Assembly: GCA_012934845.2 (NCBI GenBank) | Contig: WNNJ02002286.1 | Location: 23,889-87,888 of the forward strand | DNA length: 64,000 nucleotides | From: Pomphorhynchus laevis | Lineage: Eukaryota > Acanthocephala > Palaeacanthocephala > Echinorhynchida > Pomphorhynchidae | Reading direction: 5' to 3' | Shown here: positions 1 through 10,705 of the stretch, piece by piece | Position numbering within the stretch: the stretch's first letter is position 1 | Layout: every line of letters starts with the position of its first letter | Position numbers and translations under genes: made by a program | Notes under the pieces: model-generated | What the model was told of the DNA's origin: nothing | Databases searched by the model: none | What the model saw: the letters and a program-made list of their open reading frames with translations, nothing else

Positions 1-1052
1 ATTTGCATAATGATTGTTTAGCTTTCACTATTTAGCTGATTAACTGAACCAAATAATAAATTATATTTCTATACATTTTACATTTTTCATTAAATGTATT
101 TATATAGATGTTCTGTTTACTAAACTATCGAGATTAATGAATTCAATAGTTTAATAATTTGCGTTAAGAACCGTTTATGTTAATAATTTGTATTTATATA
201 ATATCGATATTTGCAAATAATGCTGTGTAAAAAGGTTAAGACAACATTCTAACGAGTTTCGGACTAGTTATAAATTGAAGTTCATCGTATAATACCTAGA
301 AGCATCATCAATACTTATTTTAGACAAGTATAAATACCATACTATAAGAGTAAATAATACATTTAGGTCAGCAATATCACGACGAAATAATATAATTAAA
401 TGTATATATATTAATTCTTGCGGTTTTAATTAAATTATGTCTATCAATAGATTTGCTACACAGTCGAATTATTTTTGATTAACTACATTATGATATAAAA
501 ATAAAATAATCTTATTAATTAATATAGTTTAATAACCAAAAATTATTTAATATTGTTTAACATTTCGCTCTCGTAATAACTCATCATCTTTGTCAATTGA
601 TAGTGATATTATTATCTGCATTATTTGAATAAAATATTTTATTTTATTTAAATATTAAACAAATATTAATCATAATTAATTATAATTAATCATAATTAAT
701 AATAATTAATTATATTATTATTTAATAGCGATTATTTATTACAAAACAGTACAGAATGGTTCCCGCAAATGGGCATTATTTCAACAATTTAATTATATTA
801 ATTACATTAATTATATTATTAATAATATTATTAATAATAATTTTATCATTTTATTTAATAAAATATTTACATATTTTATTTATTTTACATGAATCAAATT
901 TATGCCTAATAGTAAATCCGATTTGTCTTAAATCAAATAATATTATTAAAACAGATTTACTTCATATTGCTTTAAACTAACTGTCAAAAATTTAGAATAC
1001 TTTCCTTTGCCACGGAAAAATAAATACTTTGTTTGCCAGGTATATACTCGTA
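1..1052. other. AT-rich DNA without a recognisable gene
   Basis: Very AT-rich, made largely of TTAATTA-type runs, most dense at about 600-850. The only open frame of note (756-980) encodes an Ile/Leu-rich peptide that simply mirrors the TTA/ATT repeats, so I do not call it a gene. No RNA gene or splice-consistent exon was seen. Confidence 0.6.
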
Positions 1053-1402
1053 TATATCAAAATAGGTAAGTATATAAAATTAAACCAAGCTTCTTTTGCA
1101 ATTTTATTTAAAAACGTTTTCGGGTTACCCCTTCGTCAGTAGCACAATACTATATTGTGCTACTTTAGGAGGCGGAGTAGTTATAATAACGGACCAATCA
1201 ACCATATAACGTTTGATTACATGACGTTAATCGTTTTTGGATGTATTATAGATATTATAGAATAAAAACGTTTTCGGGTTACTCCTTCGTCAGTAGCACA
1301 ATACTGTATTGTGCTACTGACGAATGAGTAACCCGAAAACGTTTTTAAATAAAATTGCAAAAGAAGCTTGGTTTAATTTTATATACTTACCTATTTTGAT
1401 AT
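1053..1402. repeat. Foldback (MITE-like) element with ~100-bp inverted arms
   Basis: The left arm (about 1053-1155), starting ATATATCAAAATAGG, is repeated in reverse complement at about 1305-1402. The arms share the core AAAAACGTTTTCGGGTTAC and CAGTAGCACAATAC. The inner part of the arm is also present as a direct copy at 1262-1303, so 1262-1346 is by itself an almost perfect hairpin with arms of about 40 bp. A 90-bp dispersed repeat (1167-1256) lies between the arms. No transposase frame is present, so it would be non-autonomous. The exact ends and any target duplication are uncertain. Confidence 0.7.
1167..1256 (+). repeat. 90-bp dispersed repeat R2, copy 1
   Basis: The 90 bp beginning AGGAGGCGGAGTAGTT recur at 3001-3090 with three mismatches and no gaps. 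This copy is the spacer of the foldback element; the other copy stands alone. It has no coding capacity. It may be the single-arm remnant of the same mobile family. Confidence 0.75.
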
Positions 1403-1827
1403 ATTTATGAATCCGACAGAAACAAGGATCCCAAGCTGTGGTTCAAATAATTCTATTGATACTTTCTATATATATTGTTGGTGTTTAGTTAAAACTAGCA
1501 CAGTTAAAGCGAAAAAAACAGTGTATATTATTTAAATTTCCATAGCTTTCGGGCACAGCCCTTCTTTAGTGGAAGTTCCACGCAATATTGTGGATTGTAT
1601 TAATTTTACGGTTTCCTAACTTGTTCAGGTTTTACCAACAATATATTTTGTCTATGTAATTTAGATTTTTGTTCTTTAAGTATATTTCATTTTCTCTATT
1701 GTTTTATTTATAATTAAAATTAAATATTTTTTGGTAAATTCGTCACATTTGATTGTAGTAAACTCCAAATAAAGTATAAACGAAATAATCATAATTACTA
1801 CTATTTATTTGTTAATAAATCTCAGTA

Positions 1828-2447
1828 GGGATATTCCAATTGATAGGCTACTGAAATATATCATTAGAGATCACTTCACGACATTATCATCACAATGCAA
1901 AGAAGACTGGGATACTAGTAAGTCACATACCTTGCACACTTTACACTAATGTGACTAGGCACACCATTCAGTGCGCAATCACCATACTGTTAATGGTGAA
2001 ATAAACAATTAAAATTTAATATTTTTAATGGATGTTTCATATTTTATTGTGATAGACGTCAAATGAAGTAGAAACAAACACACCTAATCTCTGCAATTTC
2101 GTCGTTATTACGAATCATTATTAGGATATCCTCCTATTGCTGACTGTATTCATCTATTTGCTCACAGTATTAAGCTAAGTCTAAGGTAGATCCTTAGACA
2201 ACGACCTTACGACACTATTACAATACACAAAAAAACTGCGATTTTGGAAGTAATATACCTGACACGCCTTATGCTAACGTCTAGGTACGCTATATAGTAT
2301 GCAATCACCATTCTATCTTTGTCAGATATGAACAATAAAATTAAATTTTTATGGCGTATTATTCATATTTTATAGTGGTATACGGCAATTGAAGTATAAA
2401 TTAATAACTAATGACTGCTGTTTTGTCGCTATTCCGACTCATCAGTA
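1828..2447 (+). repeat. Two diverged tandem copies of a ~300-bp unit
   Basis: Unit 1 is about 1828-2122 and unit 2 about 2123-2447. They align in order along their length: GATATTCC/GATATCCTCC at the start, then a GCAATCACCAT block, a TTCATATTTTAT block, and GTCGTTATTACGAATCAT versus GTCGCTATTCCGACTCAT at the end. Divergence is high, so the duplication is old. I see no open frame in either unit and do not recognise the family. Confidence 0.55.
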
Positions 2448-2800
2448 TGTAATTTATTAAAGTGGCTACCTTTGAATAACTCATTTAAATGCTTACTAAA
2501 AGTTTGATAGATAATGAAAACAAAAATCTAAAAAATTGTACAATCTTTCAGATGATAAAATACAGAAAATGTTAGAATTATGAGAGCAAATACGGAGAAG
2601 GATAAATAATACATACAGAATAAATGATAGTTCAGATAAAGTAAGATTCAATTTGGAACATAATCAGAGCGATCGATTAAGATAAAATGGGACTGAAATA
2701 GTTTCTTAAATGTACAAAGGACTGGATTCCCTGATAATAAATAATAAATAATTAAATAATCAATATTTTCATAATTTTATATAAGATTTTATATAATTTA

Positions 2801-2912
2801 TATCAAGTTAAAATTTAAAATTGAAATTTAAAATAAAAGTCAATGTTTATGAATTGACTAATAAATAACAAACGATGTATCATAATAAGGATCAGAGGTC
2901 ATCAGGAGGAAC
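2801..2912 (+). repeat. Dispersed repeat R1, copy 1
   Basis: About 110 bp starting TATCAAGTTAAAA and ending GAGGTCATCAGGAGGAAC. The same sequence is found in reverse complement at 55367-55485 and, more diverged, at 23736-23813 (again at 30168-30245 in the duplicated unit). The core is TATGAATTGACTAATAAATA. Family unknown; non-coding. Confidence 0.65.
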
Positions 2913-3000
2913 TGGTGGAAAAAGTGTAATTATTGTTGAAGAAAACACTAATGAATTTCAAGTGGTTAAAGATGTCTAGATATTTGCTTTTAAGAACATC

Positions 3001-3090
3001 AGGAGGCGGAGTAGTTGTAATAACGGACCAATAAACCACATAACGTTTGATTACATGACGTTAATCGTTTTTGGATGTATTATAGATATT
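3001..3090 (+). repeat. 90-bp dispersed repeat R2, copy 2
   Basis: Matches 1167-1256 over 90 bp with three mismatches, on the same strand, but here without the flanking inverted arms. Confidence 0.75.
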
Positions 3091-3306
3091 TGGAAACAGC
3101 GGTTAAGCACTTTGTGGAAAGTGAGACAATGTTATTTGTATTGGAAATAGAAAAATAAGTGTAGATGAGGATGTCATAAACTTATTGGATGATTCGATAT
3201 TTGAAAGGCTAAGTGATGCGTGATGATTCACCGAGAACTATGGATTAAATGATACGGCGAGGACAAATACTTCAGGAACGTTACTTTTAAGATAATATAG
3301 CGTTTT

Positions 3307-4392
3307 AAAAAGATTTATTTTTACGTGGCAAATGCGTGCCAGCGTACCCTTATATGATTACGAGAAAAACCAAACAAAAATCTAAATCATTGTCGAGAAG
3401 GTGGAAATGGAGGAGGTATTTGAATGTGATAAAGGAGGAAGCGCAGCGGACGTCGAGAAGGAGCTGATTCCATGCGAGTGGGGCGGCGACGAGGAAGGAT
3501 TGGAGATCGAAGTTGTTGGAGTAATTGGGAATGTGGAGTAAGAGGAAATTACCGGAACGAGGCAATAGAAAGGTGGGGCGAGTGTTGTCTAAGAAAGAGA
3601 GGTTGATGAACGATGGGGAGCCGACAGCGATGAGATAAAAAGTAAGGAGAAGGCGGAGTTTGATGATGATGTGGCTGGTGGGCCAGCAGAGTTGGGCAAT
3701 ATATGATGTGTGGTCAAAGTGATGGATACGTAGGAGCACTCGAACGGCAGTGTTGATGATGCGTTTTAGTTTTATGATGATGGATTTTGGAGAATTGGCG
3801 AAAAAGCCGAGGCAATAATCGATTTTAGGGAAAAGAAGCGATGAAAGAAGAGACATACAAGAACGGAAGTCGATAAGGAGGCGGATACGGCGGATGTCAC
3901 AAAGCATTAAGTTAGACGAGCGGATCTTGTCGCTGACGAAGGTTTAAGAAAAATATGATCATCGAATGGAATCTTAAGAAAGTGAGATTGTGGACTATAT
4001 GGATGATTGATGAGGCAAAATATAAATGGGGAAGATATATGCTAGGTTAACTGGGAATGATGCATATTATTTTGGACTTGTCGGGGTTTATAACGAAATG
4101 ATGATAGGAGAGACGTTTGCACAATGAAGAAATACAGTTGGAGGAAGAAATGCCGATATCCCATATGCGATGAGCGGGTGCATGAGCATAGATGAGGATG
4201 TCATCGGCGTATTGCATGACGTTAAAGGTTTAAGGTTTGATAAACGGATAGATATCGCTAAGTAGAAGAGAGAAAAGCAGGAGAACTAGGACTGAACCTT
4301 GCGGGACCCCGCAAAAAATATGAATGGGAGGAGAGGATGATGAATTTGAACAGACGCAAGAAGAACGGTCGGATAGATATGAGGAAAGCCAT
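3307..4392 (-). mobile_element. LINE A copy 1, 3' part (RT C-terminal half and 3' end)
   Basis: Minus-strand fragment of a CR1/L2-like non-LTR retrotransposon. It begins at the family's 3' end (T-rich tail, then the conserved ACGTGGCAAATGCGTGCC block at about 3325). It continues through the C-terminal region of the reverse transcriptase: a 185-codon frame at 3350-3907, then the YADD motif region near 4200 (QYADDILIYAHA) and the PQGSVLG motif near 4290. It is interrupted at 4392 by LINE B and resumes at 6228. The frame is broken at several points, so it is dead. Confidence 0.85.
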
Positions 4393-6227
4393 AATAATAC
4401 AATAATTTATTTAACGTGGCAAATGCGTGCAAAATGCACGCTTACATGACCACTAACAAACAAAAAAAGAACATCAAAAGTCACAGATAATTAGTTAATT
4501 GTTGAAATGGAATTGGATTTGGCGTTTGAAGTGCGGCATAGATGTTGATTGGCGGATATGAATGGGCAGTTGATTCCACAAGAGAGGAAGACACAACGAA
4601 GGAGCGGAAGCCAAAAGAGGTAGAGTAGAATGGGACATGTAAAAGAAGGGAATTACAGGAACGCAAGGAACAGTAAACAGGACGAGAATTATCAAGAAAA
4701 GGAAGATTGAGAAATGAAGGGGTATGAAGAGTTACAAGGCGGAAAGCAACGATAAGAAGACGAATTTGAACACGACACTAAATTGTAGGCCAATCAAGAG
4801 CAACAAGATAGTGGGATGTATGATCAAAACGACGAAGACGGAGGAGAACTCGGACGGCAGCGTTGATGATGCGTTGTAAAGGAAGAAGAGTGGATTTAGG
4901 TGAGTTGGAAAATAGACAAAGACAGTAATCAAGTCTTGAGAAAAGAAGAGAACATATGAGAGTCATACAATAAGGGAAATCGATCAATCTACGAACTTGA
5001 CGGAGATTGCGGAGTATCAAAGTAGATGAGAGTACTTTATCACTAACGAAAGGTTTAAGTGAAAGTCGGTTGTCGAAATGAAAGCCTAGGAAAACGAGAT
5101 TATCAACGATAGGAAGAATGTAGAATTAAATGATACGGAGGGAGGTTCTAAGTCGAAACGTCGAGGCAGGATCCACATAATTTTGGATTTATCAGAATTC
5201 AGAGAAAGGCGAAGGGAAGAAAGATGATTGGAAATTGAGACAAGACAGCTGGAAACAGAAACACTAAGATCATAAATACGATAAGCAGGTGCGTGAGCAT
5301 AGATTATAATGTCATCAGCATATTGCATAACATGGAAGTTCAATGTATGATAAATCGAAGACAAGTCACCGAGAAGAAGAGAGAAAAGCATAGGGCCTAA
5401 TACGGAGCCTTGTGGAACACCGGTCGGGATGGATAAAGTATGGGAGAGAAAAGAGTTAAAATAGACGCGAAATGTACGATTTGATAGATATGAAGAAAAC
5501 CATGATACAGTGGGTAAAGAGCAGCCATAATCATGACGAAGGCGATGTAGAAGAATCGAGTGATCGACGATGTCAAAAGCAGACGATAGATCAAGAGAAA
5601 CTATGACACTACATAATTTATGATCGCGCGAGATGAGTAAGTCATTATAAACTTTAAGACAGGCAATTTCAGTTGAGTGATTAGAGCGAAAAGCGGCATG
5701 GAAGGGAGGAAACAAGTTGGAGGAAAAGAGATATGTATTAATTGCTTGAGAACGAGACGCTCAAGGAGTTTAGAGAGGGTTGGGAGAAGTAAGATTGGAC
5801 GTTACGAAGATGGTAGTGAGGAGTCGAGAGATTGCTTTTTGTTGAGAGGACGAACAGTGGCGCATTTCCAGATGGAAGGAAATTTACGGCTACAGATGGA
5901 CGAGTTGAACAATGTGGTTAGGAAGGGTGAGATAGAGGAGCAGATATTTTTAAGCAAGTGAGTGGGAATTGGGTCAGAAGGAGATGTTTTATTAGGTAAC
6001 GGCTGTATAACCGAAGAAACTTCATCAGATAAAACAAGAAGAATGTGGAATAGCTCTGGGAGGGAAGCATTTAAAGAGAAGCGAGGGTACAAGGGGGCTA
6101 TGGGTAGTAGGGAAAGTAAATTAGATAGCTTAGTTTGTAGATAAAAAGAGAATTCATCAGTATTTATATTACAAGAAGTAGATGATCGTGAAAGAATTGA
6201 GTTTAAGATTTTCCAATGGGATTTAGT
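4393..6227 (-). mobile_element. LINE B copy 1, inserted in LINE A
   Basis: A second CR1/L2-like LINE related to LINE A, on the same strand. Its 3' end has the TTAAATAAATTATT tail and a GCGTGCA/TGCACGC stem-loop. It is 5'-truncated in the linker before the RT. The RT core is open at 5086-5715 with the motifs HSTEIACLKVYND, GVPQGSVLGP and QYADDIIIYAH. The finger region is at 5802-6225. The six bases AGCCAT occur on both sides (4387-4392 and 6228-6233) and may be a target duplication. The C-terminal region at 4481-5020 is in broken frames. Confidence 0.85.
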
Positions 6228-8600
6228 AGCCATTTTTTCCTCCTCCGTAGCATGGCTACGGAGGATGATAAAAACCGTAATCATAACGAAGGCGATAAAG
6301 GAGGATGGAGTGGTCGACGATATCGAAGGCGGAGGAAAGGTAGAGGGAGATGGGAACACTGTATAGGGCCTTGTTACGAGAATTAATACGAACGATGACG
6401 GATTTCTATTGTGAAGGGAAAATACAACCGCGGATGGACCAGTTCAACAAGGTGATGAGGAAAGTGGATATCGATGAGCATATTGATTCAAGTATGGGGT
6501 AGCAGGGGATTTAAGGATAGGGTAGGCATCTTCTCATATGTCATCATGGGCAAGGTCATGAGGACAGATGATACTTCGGCAGTGGGGCACGGAGAAGATG
6601 CAAGAGTTCTAGGAGGATGATACTAGGCGAGTGACCGTTAGATGGAATCGAGACGGGTTGTGAGAGAGTAACGTGGATACCTTGGATACTATTTTTCTAA
6701 AAAATGACGAATAATCATGGAGATTGATGTTGCAAGACGAAGAGGAGCGAGATAGAAGTTAGTAAAAATTATGCCATCGAGACTTAGTGTTGAATGGAGT
6801 GTTGATTTTATGCTGCGATTAGGAGTTGCCTTTTGTACGTAGTAGGTTGAGATGAGACAGGCGAAGAGCAAGATAGGAATCGCGGAGACGGTGTGAGCGA
6901 GCGGATATCACTTTTGAGAGAGCGGTGATAGACTCTAAAATCATGTTGGAGTCAACGCTTTAAGAGTAGGCATTGAGTGTCAAACCATGGGGCACGGTGC
7001 AAGCGACGCTGAGTGTTAGTCTTGAATTGCAAGAGAAGATCGAGAGTGGATGTGAGCTCATAGTCGATAAAAAAGGAAAGATCATGAGAAGAGGAAGATG
7101 CTATTGTGGGAGAATATAGATACGATTTGAGTAACGCGTAGCGGAAAAGGGGGATGTCAAGATTTCTCCAAGGGTGACGTAGGATGGTAGGTGTGTGATG
7201 CGGGGAGTGCTTGGAAGTGAGATCAAAGGTGACGAGAAAGTGATTTGATAGACTATGATCGGAGATAGATAGTGAGGTGTAGGCAGCAATACGATCGGGA
7301 AAAGCGATGATGTCGAGGAATCCGCCACTGATATGTGTGGGGCTGTGGAGATTAGCTTGTAGTTGTAGTTGGATATAATGTTGATGAACCGGATGGTAGC
7401 GGTGGACGAGAGTCGGTCCAGGCGGATGTTAAAGTCGCCAAGAACGAGTGGAAGGATCGAGGACAAAGAACTGTGAAATAGGAGGGCAGCGAGTTCGGTA
7501 AAAAAATAAGGATGTGAGAGCAGATGAACCAGGACGGTATACAATGGCGAGATCCAGAGTGATCGGGCTAGAAGAACGACAAGTAAGCAATTCAAATGTG
7601 CAAGGACCGAAAGGGGAATGATTTTGCGAGGAGACGCCGGATGACGCTTCGAATGCGACAATGCCGCCATGATTAGAGAATTTAGAAAGTGATGAGCTGA
7701 GGGGCAGGCGGATTTGACTAATGAGCAATCGGTAGAGCACATACGGCGAATAGAGTGGTCGTCGTAATCGTAGTGCTATGATTTGGTGATGCGGAAGAGA
7801 TCGATGGATTGCTTGGTGAATAGGTTGATGATGATATCAGATTTATGGAGAACAGATCTAATGTTTAGGAGGCCGAGGCGGAAACCGGGTGTTGTGGTGA
7901 TAGGAGAAGGCACCTATAAGAGATGGATCGCCATCGAATTTTGGGCCGGGTGTGGTCAAGTTGAAAATTTCCGTCTATGTTTCGGATGGAGAGAAATGTT
8001 TCGCCGTTTTCCTCACGACGGCGTTTTTCGTTGCGTTCAGAAGAGAGTCGAGCGATTTCTGATGTGGTGCGATTAGGGAAAATGCGAAAGGCTTAAGAGG
8101 ACATGAGATTTAACGGGAGATGATAGAGGACGCGTGAAGGTGTTGCTTGAAAACAATTATCAGGAGAAGGGGATGAGAAGGATTAGATTGAGAAGATTTG
8201 TTTAGGCTGGTGAATGTCCCATGAGATATGTCGTTGAAAATGGATGATTTATCCGCAGGAACAAGATACGAAAGGATGTACATGAAGACGGAAACATCGT
8301 GGTCGAGACGTGCTTGTTAAGATAAGGAGGTGGAAGGAGTGATATTAGTGACGATGTAGGTTATTGAGAAGCGATACAGGATGGACTGGATGGGATGTCG
8401 GGGAGTGAAGATGACATGGGATGGGAAGTGTTTTTTGTGACAGGATCAGTGGTCGGAGAATGGACATTGGAAACGACGGGGTTAGTTCGAATGGACGTGT
8501 TAGAGGTTGATATGTGCTTATTGAAAAAGTGGCGGATTAATTTGTTGGTACATAAGCTGTTAAATTTGCTTTTTCAACTGTTCGGTGAGGCCAGCGAGCC
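6228..8600 (-). mobile_element. LINE A copy 1, 5' part (linker, endonuclease, ORF1)
   Basis: Continuation of the LINE A copy split by LINE B. Reading on the minus strand from 8600 down: an ORF1-like region (about 7900-8570), then the apurinic-type endonuclease (7101-7742, with a GDFNIRLDRLSS motif). Then follow the linker and RT finger region (about 6250-7000). Compared with the longer LINE A copies at 24-28 kb it is colinear but more diverged, with many frame breaks. Confidence 0.8.
6241..6265. repeat. 11-bp perfect inverted repeat at LINE junction
   Basis: TCCTCCGTAGC and GCTACGGAGGA flank a 3-base ATG loop. Other LINE A copies have a non-palindromic CATGCTAC(A/G)GAGGAGG here, so the palindrome arose at the break where LINE B joined. 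Confidence 0.75.
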
Positions 8601-8679
8601 GATCTGCAACTGATTAAATTGATCTGAAACTGATTGAATTGATCTGCAACTGATTGAATTGATCTCAACTGATTGAATT
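8601..8679 (+). repeat. 20-bp tandem repeat, four copies
   Basis: Units of GATCTGCAACTGATTGAATT at 8601-8620, 8621-8640, 8641-8660 and a 19-bp unit at 8661-8679, with one or two differences each. It lies just beyond the 5' end of LINE A copy 1 and might be part of a LINE 5' UTR, though no other LINE A copy here shows it. Confidence 0.85.
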
Positions 8680-8722
8680 GATTTTATATTTTTATCTCTT
8701 AGATTTGTTCCGAAAATCTAAG

Positions 8723-8828
8723 AAGTACCCTTTTTATTAAATAAAGAGGTACTTATTTCAGTCGAAGAAGTACCCCTTTCATTGAAATAAAGGGTCATCT
8801 CTCCTTTTATAAAAGGGGAGATGACCCT
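8723..8828. repeat. Two short hairpins
   Basis: AAGTACC (8723-8729) pairs with GGTACTT (8748-8754). AGGGTCATCTC (8791-8801) pairs with GAGATGACCCT (8818-8828) around a TTTTATAAAA loop. The sequences AAGTACCC and CCTTTTAT are repeated locally. Origin unknown. Confidence 0.6.
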
Positions 8829-8894
8829 CCCCTTTTATGGGCGATTATCTTACATATTAAAACAAACTGAATTTTTAATTCGACTCAGCACGTC

Positions 8895-9790
8895 TTTCGT
8901 CATGGTTGCTCTACAACTACTAATTCCATTTCCGCCAGAGAGTCATGAATTGATTGCATCGATAAGATTTCTATCAACGTAGTGTTTTTCGACTTTTCGA
9001 AAGCGTTCGATTCTGTTAATCACCAGTTATTAATATCGAAACTTAAAATCATAAACCTTGATCATCGCATTGTTCTTTGGATTTAAAAGTTTTTAAATAG
9101 TCGCATTCTTCAGTTAGGATTAGTTATTCTTTTTCTAAAAAGTATCCTCAACTAATTGGTGTCCCAAAAGGTACTGTTTTTGGGGCCGTCCTTTTAGCAT
9201 TTATATCAATAATATAATTTCCTGTCTTACATCAAAGTCGTTACTCTATGCTGATGATTAAAAATTTTGGATATCTATTAACACACCTAGCGATGTACAT
9301 GCGCTCTAATATGATATCAACACTATTGCAAGATGGTATATCCACTATGGCTTAAAGATAAACACACTAAAGTGTGGTACGATGACTAAGTCACATAAGA
9401 AAATACGGCCGAATATATTATTATGAAAATTCACCAATAGAAATCGTATCAGCCCATAAAGATTTTGATGTATGGGTATGCTCGGATTTATCAACTAGGA
9501 AACATACTGAATACATGTGCTCTAAATTGCGTTGAATGGTGGGAGTACTCCGTCGTTCATTCGTTAGCTTAGACTCAACTAGTTTTAAACTGCTCTAGAA
9601 CAGGTTAATTAAGAGTTCGCTTTTCTGCCGACACACAAATAATCTTGATGAGTTTAATACTTTTGAATGTGTATATAGAAATGCAACTAAGTTAATTCCC
9701 ATTTGTAAGTCATATTTCGTATGAAAATTTGTTGAAGACTTTTGATGTACCCTCAATTAATTATACATTTATGAGGATTGATATGTGTTT
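8895..9790 (+). mobile_element. Decayed CR1-like LINE fragment (RT palm)
   Basis: Plus-strand frames recall the RT of the LINE C/D group: VVFFDFSKAFDSVNHQLL at about 8980, a damaged PQG motif near 9165 and a damaged ADD motif near 9250. Stops and frameshifts are frequent and no end structure is left, so this is among the older LINE pieces in the window. It is cut on the right by the Gypsy-2 LTR. Confidence 0.7.
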
Positions 9791-9795
9791 AGTAT

Positions 9796-9916
9796 TGTCG
9801 TAATCGAGTAAATCGATTAGACGTAAATAGAGTTTTTATTGAACTGACATACAATAAATAGTTAGTAAACGATTATAAGTAGTTGATAACATTCTTTTAT
9901 GTGAAATATTATGACA
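9796..9916 (-). repeat. Gypsy-2 LTR (left)
   Basis: A 121-bp terminal repeat, TGTCGTAATCG...TTATGACA, preceded by the target repeat AGTAT. On the element's own strand it contains an AATAAA polyadenylation signal. It is very short for a Gypsy LTR. Confidence 0.85.
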
Positions 9917-10296
9917 CTTTCCTCTTCTATAGGAAATAATCATCCAGGTACTTTGGTCTACTTTTAACTCTAGACTCTCGGTCTTTTGGTTTGATATCAG
10001 CTCTTTTGATGGACGACTCATTATTTGGATTGATTTCAGGCAAATTTTGAGCGTTTTGATTCAATTCATTATTGTCAATAGGATCGGAGGGGCCATTGCT
10101 GCATCATTCTTTCAACTGTGAAACATATTCGACAGGTTTATTTTGTTCTTGCATGTTCTTATCCGCTTCTGGAAATCGAGTAATCTTTCGTATCGAAACA
10201 TTTAATTCCTTCTGAATATCATCACTCACCGTGGCGTAATTTCCATTTACCCGACCAGTTTTACCTGTCGAAAAGATCTGTTCATCCACGATGGCT

Positions 10297-10705
10297 CTTA
10301 AAAAAAGATTTATTTTAACGTGGCAAATGCGTGCCAGCGCACGCTTACATGACCACAACAAAACAAAAATGTAAATCATGTGTCGAGAAGGTGTGAACGG
10401 AAGACATGTTTGAATTTGATAAAGGAGGGAGCGCGGCGGACGTCAAGAGGGAGTTGATTCCAGGCGAGTGGGGCGGCAACGAGGAAGGATCGTAGACCGT
10501 TGTTGATGGAGTAATTGGGAACGTTGAGTAAGATGGTATGACGGGAACGGAGCGATAACGAGGTGGTGCGAGTGTCGTCTAAAAAAGGAAGGTTGGTGAA
10601 CGATGGGGAGCCGACAGCGAGAAGGAGGAGCAGACAGGCTCCTCCTCCAAAGGAAGGAGCCGACAGCCGACTTCGTCAGCAAGAAGGAATGTCTTTCCAC
10701 TTTTC
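10297..10705 (-). mobile_element. LINE A copy 2, 5'-truncated, inserted in Gypsy-2
   Basis: The LINE A 3' end (T-rich tail, ACGTGGCAAATGCGTGCC, stem-loop) is followed by about 300 bp of RT C-terminus in broken frames. Its 5' side ends in a scrambled GGAGGAG-rich stretch. TTCATCCA and TGGCT occur on both sides of the insertion (near 10265-10290 and 10700-10715), consistent with a target duplication of roughly 13 bp. Confidence 0.8.

Larger units (their letters stand above)
2512..3300 (+). pseudogene. Possible remains of a coding sequence, broken by repeats
   Basis: Three short stretches read like protein although none is an intact gene. Around 2545-2740 a Lys/Arg/Glu-rich helical frame follows an acceptor-like CTTTCAG but contains stops. 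Around 2893-2980 a frame gives SSGGTGGKSVIIVEENTN and ends in a stop. Around 3143-3221 a frame gives ISVDEDVINLLDDSIFERL. Repeat R1 (2801-2912) and repeat R2 (3001-3090) sit within this stretch. I cannot assign a family. It may be an old retrotransposon ORF or a dead host gene, or chance. Confidence 0.2.

Noticed and set aside
756-980. 74-codon open frame with hydrophobic residues
   Set aside because: It arises from TTA/ATT repeats; no homologous pattern, no splice or start context beyond chance.
5677-6144. Plus-strand frames opposite LINE B RT
   Set aside because: They are antisense shadows of the conserved minus-strand RT frames, and their composition (Arg/Glu-rich) mirrors the Ser/Leu-rich LINE coding strand.
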